Shown here piece after piece: positions 57,306-64,000 of a stretch of DNA of 64,000 nt. The position numbers were made by a program, and so were the translations under genes. This DNA is from Mercenaria mercenaria. Its lineage: Eukaryota; Mollusca; Bivalvia; Venerida; Veneridae. The notes beneath the pieces were generated by a model, which worked only from the letters and a program-made list of their open reading frames with translations, ran no database searches and had not been told where the DNA came from. The stretch lies in NCBI RefSeq assembly GCF_021730395.1, contig NC_069362.1:75780001-75844000 (forward strand). Reading direction: 5' to 3'. Every line of letters begins with the position of its first letter. Positions within the stretch are counted from its first letter, which is position 1.

Positions 57306-58350
57306 GTGATTTGCTCAGTTTTCAGTAAAACTACTTGTTTGATATGCTGTGTTTTCAGTAAAATCTACTTGTGGGATATGTTCAGTTTTCAGTAACACTA
57401 CTTGTTTGATATGCTGTGTTTTCAGTAAAACTACTTGTGTGTTATGCTCAGTTTTTAGTAAAACTACGTGTGGGATATGCCGTGTTTTCAGTAAAACTAT
57501 GTGTGTGATATGTTCAGTTTTCAGTAAAACTACTTTTATGGGATATGCTCAGTTTTCAGTAAAACTACTGGTGTGATATGCTCAGTTTTCAGTAAAACTA
57601 CTTGTTTGATATGCTGTGTTTTCAGTAAAACTACTGGTGTGATATGCTCAGTTTTCAGTAAAACTACTTGTGTGATATGTTCGGTTTTCAGTAAAACTAC
57701 TTGTATGGGATATGTCCAGTTTTCAGTAAAACTAATTGTGTGATATGTTCAGTTTTCAGTAAAACTACTTGTGTGATATGTTCAGTTTCAGTAAAACTAC
57801 TTGTATGGGATATGTTCAGTTTTCAGTAAAACTACTTGTGTGATATGTTCAGTTTTCAGTAAAACTACTTGTGGGATATGTTCAGTTTTCAGTAAAACTA
57901 CTTGTATGGGATATGCTCAGTTTTCAGTAAAACTACTTGTGTGATATGTTCAGTTTTCAGTAAAACTACTTGTATGGGATATGCTCAGTTTTCAGTAAAA
58001 CTGCTTGTGTGGGATATGTTCAGTTTTCAGTAAAACTACTTGTGTGATATGTTCAGTTTTCAGTAAAACTACTTGTATGGGATATGCTCAGTTTTCAGTA
58101 AAACTACTTGTGTGGGATATGCACAGTTTTCAGTAAAACTACTTGTGTGATATGCTCAGTTTTTAGTTAAACTACTTGTGTGATATGCTCTGTTTTCAGT
58201 AAAACTACTTGTGTGATATGTTCAGTTTTCAGTAAAACTACTTGTATGGGATATGCTGTGTTTTCAGTAAAACTACTTGTGTGGAATATGCTCAGTTTTC
58301 AGTAAAACTACATGTGGGATATGCTCAGTTTTCAGTAAAACTACTTTCGT

Positions 58351-59214
58351 AACATACTCAGTTGCTGCCAAATAATCATAGAATGTAATAGTTTGATTTT
58401 TAACTGTGACACTTATAACAAGGAGGAACAACTTTAGTTTTCAGTTTAATAATAGATGATGAAGCAAAGGATGCTAATTGTAAATAGCACTTCTAGCCAG
58501 AATCTAAAAAAGCTCTTGAAACTTTAGAGATTCTCGGCATTTCCAAATTGAAGCCTCTAAAATACCTTTCTTTCGTAGATTGTAAGGATGAGTTATATAT
58601 TTGTAGAAACAGGTGGGTTTTTAGCCTGACTCATGGTCTAAGACTTTTATCATACTGATTCAGAACATAATTCCATTCAGTTTTTTTGCCTAGCGTATAT
58701 TATATTTAGGAACAGAGCTTTTGAAGAGCATTATTAGCTGTTTCAACAGGTAGTTTCTATAGTTAGAGGCAAAAGTTAGCGAGTTATGTTTTTGACTTCA
58801 CATATTACAAGTGCCAGAATGTAGCAGTGTAGGATTACCAGTCAAGGGGTGAAAAGTTTCATCCTCGGGCAATATGAGGTCAAGTTGTCCATCTCTCTTA
58901 CTCATGTGCACAAGTTTTCACTTAAATGGAGATAAAGACTAGCTCCTAGACTATGATATATCTTTTTTTACATTTTTATGGTTAAATGTAGTGAACTGAG
59001 CCAGTCTATATTCTATGACCAATATCATCATCGTTCCTGTGTGAAAATCTCTAAAATAGACTGGCTTTTGTCTCTATAAAATTAAGTTCATCAAAAAAGA
59101 AAAAATGTAGAAATATATTATTATCAGTCTAGTGGCTAGTCTAATGCAGATATTAATTACAACTGTTGATGCCAAATAAAAGATTTGATGAATCAGTTTT
59201 TTTTTATTTTGACA
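58351..59214. other. Intergenic, no feature seen
   Basis: No tandem repeat, hairpin or supported exon. Confidence 0.4.
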
Positions 59215-60560
59215 TGCCACAGAGGGATATTGTTTTGGCATTGTCCCTCCAGATGTTTGTCCATCCATCCATAGGTTTGGAAGAGTTAGCATTCAGGGTT
59301 TAAGGGCTATCTGACAGTAAAGAGAAGAAAAGAAAACAATATGTTAATTCCTTGAACAAGGGGTTTAGGGGCTAGTATGACCCCGGGATCAAAATTGACC
59401 CCGCCCCAGGGGTCACTTGATTTTACATAGGAAAGTCTTCAAAATTTTTCTAAAAATAAACCAGAAGGCCTAGAGCTTAGATATATGACATGTAGCATTG
59501 CCTAATGGACCTCTACAAAATTTGTTCAAATCATGACCCCGCCCCAGGGGTCACTTGATTTTACATAGGAAAATCTTCAAAATTTTTCTAAAAATAAACC
59601 AGAAGGCCTAGAGCTTAGTTATTTCATGTGTAGCATTGCCTAATGGACCTCTACAAAATTTGTTCAAATCATGACCCCCGGGGTCAAAATTGACCTCGCC
59701 CCAGGGGTCACTTGATTTTACATAGGAAAATCTTCAAAAATTTTCTAAAAATAAACCAGAAGGCCTACAAAATTTGTTCAAATCATGACCCCCCGGTGTC
59801 AAATTGACCCGCCCCATGGGTTTACTTGATTGTACATAGAAAAATCTTCAAAATTTTCTAAAAATAAACCAGAAGGCCTAGATCTTAGATATTTTACATG
59901 TAGCATTGCCTAGTGGACCTCTACAAAATTTGTTCACATCATGACCCCCGGGGTCAAAATTGACTCCCGCCCCAGGGGTCACTTGATTTTACATAGGAAA
60001 ACCTTTAAAAATTTTCTTAAAATAAACCAGAAGGCCTAGATCTTAGATATTTGACATGTAGCATTGCCTAGTGGACCGCTACAAAATTTGTTCAAATCAT
60101 GACCCCGGGGGTCAAAATTGACCCCGCTCCAGGGGTCACTTGATTTTACATTCAAAAATTTTCTAAAAATAAACCAGAAGGCCTAGATCTTAGATATTTG
60201 ACATGTAGCATTGCCAAGTAGACTTCTACAAAATTTGTTCAAATCATGACCCCCGGGGTCAAAATTGACCCTGCCCCAGGGGTCACTTGATTTTACATAG
60301 GAAAATCTTCAAAAATTTTCTAAAAATAAAGCAGAAGGTCTAGATCTTAGATATTTGACATGTAGCATTGCCTAGTAGACTTCTACAAAATTTATTCAAA
60401 TCATGACCCCGGGGTCAAATTGTCCCTGCCCTATGGGGTTACTTGATTGTACATAGAAAAATCTTCAAAATTTTCTAAAAATAAACCAGAATGCCTAGAT
60501 CTTAGATATTTGACATGTAGCATTGCCTAGAGGACCTCTACAAAAGTTTGCTCTTGTTAA
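59215..60560 (+). mobile_element. HINE-like family J
   Basis: The 5' side has GAGGGATATTGTTTTGGC with a matching TGTCCCTCC (about 59221-59252). About eight units of 145-165 bp follow, each with GACCCCGGGGTCAAAATTGA, CCAGGGGTCACTTGATTTTA and ATAAACCAGAAGGCCTAGA. The end reads TTTGCTCTTGTTAAC. The GACCCCGGGGTC block is itself a perfect palindrome. Confidence 0.6.
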
Positions 60561-62013
60561 CTCAAAATTCGAGGCCTTGTGGAACTTTTAAAAAGTACTG
60601 CACATTTTCTTTCCTGAAAAACCATCAATAAGACGGGTGCTTAATATTGAAGTTCTCCGCGGTACGTAGTATAGCGGAGAACATATGTCTTAACACGACG
60701 GAGCACAAAATCATTGAACCATTTTGTGCACGGGATTTTTTGCGGGTATTTGGTAGCGAAGAAATCAGTTCTACGCAAGTTTCTGTACTAGTTACATCTA
60801 CTTTATGCTATTCAAATTCACACATTGTTGTACTTGTGTATAAATAAGACTGAAAAAGATGTAAATACACTCATTATATCAAGTAAAAATGAAACAATAA
60901 TCTTACGGTATGAACATGCTTCTGAACAGATTCCGTAGTTTCAGTATTCTGAGAAATAATCTGAGGAGTTGAAAAACTCCGCGCATGTTATGGATCCACG
61001 TTTCCTCCACAGTGGGTTTTTCGTGTACGGCCAGTATTTCTTTGATGAATGTAGCTTTAACTCTGCTAGAGCATGTTGTGATGGGAGACTGATATTGTAG
61101 AGCTTTAACGAATATGTGCTACGGTTAGTTTCCGATATATACATGTACCTTATGGCCTCCATGTATTATACACTTTAAGCTGTTTGTAAGGAGGTGATAC
61201 ATGAAATTATATAAATAACTTATTTATTCAACCATTATGCATCAAATACAGTTGCATTTGTTTATATTGTGAGATCAATATACATGTTGGAAATTGTTAT
61301 GGGTTGTCTCCCCTCTCACTTGTCGCACAATAAAGTGTACATCTTGCCATTGCAATAGGTGTTTGTTATTTTGTGGGTAGTCTTGTTAAGACTATTTACA
61401 CCTTTTTCATTATTGGAAGTTGTGCAAATATTCAATAACTTGTTACTTCAATTGTTGATATTTAAAAATTGCAAACTGGACTTTGTACCCTGAAAATATA
61501 TGGTTATTTTGTCACTGCTTTTGTCACTAATGAAATCCTAGGACTGAAACATAAGCTGGTAAAAGCTTTTTTTTTTTTTCGATGAAACATTTAATCACTT
61601 TAATGTATTACTACATTATATGAATATATTTCATCAGTATTTAATTAAGTGGAATTGGCAGAATCAGTGTCTGACTAATATTTCATTATAAATAAGTGAT
61701 ATACAATAAATCCCATGTATTGGTGATACAATAACAGGAAAGCTGGAATCATTGTGTGGAAGCATTGAAATGAATTGTACTTGAAATAGTGACTGATGGC
61801 AAAGGCTTATAAATGATCTGTTGACACAATGTTGACAATCATTTTCACTTGTAAATAAATGTTTAAGCAAATACATCTTTAGTTAATGTTACTGTCTTCA
61901 TAAAGGTATTCCTTTTATTTTTTTGGTACTCTATGGTTGTCCTGTCAAAACTGTTCTGCGTGTACTTAGTAATTATGAATATGGCTGTCTTGAATATTTT
62001 CAGTTATTTTATA
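60561..62013. other. Intergenic, no gene seen
   Basis: Only short open frames. A 9-bp perfect stem, GTTCTCCGC / GCGGAGAAC, lies at 60652-60682. No other structure recognised. Confidence 0.4.
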
Positions 62014-62099
62014 CAATAATGTCTTACAGATAAAGCCAAACTTTTCCTTGTAAGTATAGCAGAAATGGGTTTTGGTAGCACTCCTGCCAGGGTGTAAAA
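62014..62099. repeat. Direct duplication, copy 1
   Basis: AATAATGTCTTACAGATAAA through GGTAGCACTCCTGCCAGGG is repeated at 63747-63857 with point changes and a short extra segment. The duplicate lies about 1.73 kb away. Confidence 0.7.
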
Positions 62100-62231
62100 C
62101 AACCCTCTACGATGCCAGGATGATGTATAAGCCTGAATATTACAGTTGTTTCCAGTGGGCATGTTATAGTCGAAAAATGGGTTTGTACTGCTGTACCTAA
62201 AGAAATCTCCAAATTCAGAAAAACATATTAT

Positions 62232-63142
62232 TGTACCCCCCGACAACAAAGTTGTAAGGGGGTGTATTCTGGTTTCAGGTTGTCTGTCTGTCCGTCTGTC
62301 TGTCTGTCCGTAGACGCAATCTTGTGCGCACCATCTCTCCTTATCCCCTTGACACAATTTAATGGAACTTCACACAAGCGATCAGTACCAACAGTAGTTG
62401 TGCATGGGGCATGTTAGGTTCTTTTAGAAAAAAAAATTTGTAGAGTTATGGGACTTTGTTTTTTTGTTACTATACTATATACATAGACACAATCTTGTGC
62501 GCACCATCTCTCCTCATCCCCTTGACACAATTTAATGAAACTTCACACAAGTGATCAGTAACAACAGTAGTTGTGCATGGGGCATGTTAGGTTCTTTCAG
62601 AAAAAAAATTGCAGAGTTATGGGACTTTGTTTTTTTGTTACTATACTATATACATAGACACAATCTTGTGCGCACCATCTCTCCTCATCCCTTGTGCGCA
62701 CCATCTCTCCTCATCCCCTTGACACAGTTTAATGAAACTTCACACAAGTGATCAGTAACAACAGTAGTTGTGCATGGGTAGGTTCTTTGAGCGACAAAAA
62801 TTGCAGAGTTATGGGACTTTGTTGCTTGTTAACATACTATGTACAAACAGTCTGCATATGCAATCTTGTGCGTGCCTAATCTACCAAACCCTTGCACACA
62901 ATTTAATGAAACTTCACACAAGTGATCAGTACCAACCCTAGTTGTGCATGGTGCATGTTACATTCTTTTAGATAAATATTCTGCATAGTTATGGGACTTT
63001 GTTTTTTGTTACTATACTGTATACATACAGTGTATATACATACAGTCCACATAATTATGCAATCTTGTGTGCGTCAAATTGCAATGTACTGTGTCAATGC
63101 ATGCGGGGGTTACATTCATCACCTTTAGTGATAGCTCTAGTT
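62232..63142 (+). mobile_element. HINE-like family K
   Basis: The 5' hairpin is TACCCCCCGACAAC ... GTTGTAAGGGGGTGTA, followed by a (CTGTCTGT)-rich leader. Four to five units of about 170-185 bp carry CACAATCTTGTGCGCACCAT, TTTAATGAAACTTCACACAA and GAGTTATGGGACTTTGTT. The 3' end is TCAC-CTTTA-GTGA then TAG and CTCTAGTT (63135-63142), like the family A terminus. Confidence 0.7.
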
Positions 63143-63746
63143 CTTTTAAGAAAGATGCGGATCCCTTTCAGATTAAAAAAAACAACAACCCTGCATCAGC
63201 TTGAAAATGGGTTGCGACCAGTAACTGCAGAAAAAAACAACAACTTCCAAGTCAATAGAAGTATTTCATGCCATTTCTCATCCTTGCTTTGAAATGGATT
63301 TCAGTTAGTAACTGAAATATGCTTGGTCTGAATATCAAACTTGATAATTGCTTAATTTCAGAACAACCCTATCTAAGGTCAAGGTCATATTGACATTTAG
63401 CTTGAAAATGATCTTTGAGAATGCCGGGACATACAACCTTCTAACATAGTAGGCTGAGTATCCTGTTGTTAATAGTTCAGTTTTGGATCAGTAAATGTTG
63501 CGAGGTCTTGAAGGCCAGTATGAGCCTTGGCATGAAAATGGTTAGGCTTGTGTCTGATTCCTTTAAATAAGCTGTGAATGAATAGAGTCTTAGTCCTGGA
63601 ACATGGCTGTGAACTTGTATTGGAGAAAACAAAATTTTAAAAATTGTATGCTAAGTTTATTGACAGACTTGTAGTAGTAGTGGAATGTGCATTAATACAC
63701 AGTATGAATTATTTAAACACTTTTTTACACAAGTGTTACATTTTGC
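63143..63746. other. Intergenic, no feature seen
   Basis: No supported feature. A weak GGTCAAGGTCAT stretch lies near 63378. Confidence 0.4.
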
Positions 63747-63857
63747 AATAATGTCTTACAAATAAAGCCAAACTTTTCCTTGTCAGTATAGCAGAAGTGG
63801 GTTTTTAGAATATTTATTGCTTGTAATGATAGGTAGCACTCCTACCAGGGTGTAAAA
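63747..63857. repeat. Direct duplication, copy 2
   Basis: Partner of 62014-62099. It carries about 27 extra bases (TAGAATATTTATTGCTTG and neighbours) before GGTAGCACTCCTACC. Confidence 0.7.
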
Positions 63858-63867
63858 TTTACAAATG

Positions 63868-64000
63868 AGCCGCGCCATGAGAAAACCAACATAGTGGCTT
63901 TGCGACCAGCATGGATCCAGACCAGCCTGCGCATCCGCGCAGTCTGGTCAGGATCCATGCTGTTCGCTAACAGTTTCTCCAATTCCAATAGGCTTTAAAA
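63868..64000. mobile_element. Palindromic MITE, cut by the window edge
   Basis: GAGCCGCGCCATGAGAAAAC and the following text match the left arm of the MITE at 34088-34302 (ATCCAGACCAGCCTGCGCAT). The right arm lies beyond the window. Confidence 0.7.

Larger units (their letters stand above)
55310..58350. repeat. 33-bp minisatellite, roughly 60 units, with two insertions
   Basis: The unit is TTTTCAGTAAAACTACTTGT followed by GTGATATGCTCAG, with 31-36 bp variants (GTGGGATATG, TGTATGGGATATG). It runs 55310-55538, 56027-56849 and 57306-58350. Interruptions are a hairpin element (55539-56026) and a TIR element (56850-57305). Because the period is 11 codons, several frames stay open (SKTTCVICSVF type); they have no other gene signals. 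Confidence 0.9.

Noticed and set aside
55422-57576. Long open frames with repeated KTTCVICSVFS-like peptide as a repeat-protein gene
   Set aside because: They follow the 33-bp minisatellite period in several frames, break wherever unit length changes and are interrupted by transposons.
62281-62315. CTGTCTGTCCGT tract as a separate microsatellite locus
   Set aside because: It is the usual leader of the hairpin-type elements (family K) and is already covered by that feature.

Overview
This window looks like accessory, transposon-saturated DNA from an animal nuclear genome, most likely a bivalve mollusc (a heterodont or venerid clam is plausible, but species cannot be read from the sequence). 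The reasons are its AT-rich composition, the absence of long intact genes, and its repeats: pearl/HINE-type tandem-repeat elements with hairpin ends, a CR1/L2-type LINE, a tRNA-headed SINE with a (CAAA)n tail, many foldback MITEs and a Crypton-like tyrosine recombinase gene. Nothing suggests a bacterial or viral genome: there are no operons and no ribosome binding sites, and the one real gene has a spliceosomal intron.

Layout. 1-9.0 kb: two elements whose tandem units carry nuclear-receptor-like half sites; the second is split by a 6.3-kb insert that itself holds a tandem array of RFX-type X-box palindromes and another hairpin element. 9.0-15 kb: a decayed multicopy ORF, a C/CA tract and several tandem-unit elements, one of them cut by a 77-bp palindrome. 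15-17.2 kb: a 971-bp palindrome followed by a 33-bp minisatellite. 18-22.7 kb: two minus-strand hairpin elements, the second with a dimeric higher-order repeat, then a 5'-truncated LINE carrying a 50-bp SINE-tail insertion. 22.7-29 kb: LTR fossils, a hAT-like MITE, a TTAA MITE and a tRNA-like remnant. 29-33 kb: more tandem-unit elements. 33-35.4 kb: the Crypton-like gene. 36-53 kb: a long run of hairpin elements, one split by a 2.1-kb element with 8-bp target duplications, which in turn holds a full-length SINE. 55.3-58.35 kb: a second, larger 33-bp minisatellite with two clean insertions. 59-64 kb: further tandem-unit elements, a small duplication and a MITE cut by the window edge.

The only well-supported protein-coding gene is at 32985-35102 (+): an acidic N-terminal region joined to a tyrosine recombinase domain of the Crypton/DUF3504 type, with one 633-bp intron, two apparent frame changes and a 3' end repeated three times in tandem with a poly(A) signal in each copy. 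Two short candidate exons (39189-39269 + and 40339-40532 -) are weakly supported. Most other open frames are by-products of tandem repeats.

The strongest candidates for something undescribed are (i) transposon-borne arrays that pack a DR1, an ERR/SF-1-like site and a consensus estrogen response element into 27 bp, (ii) the seven evenly spaced RFX-like palindromes, and (iii) a shared terminal code (5' hairpin, subterminal inverted repeat, tandem core, 3' hairpin, CTCTWGTT) linking about ten repeat families with unrelated cores. Everything was read by eye; no alignment or search was run.
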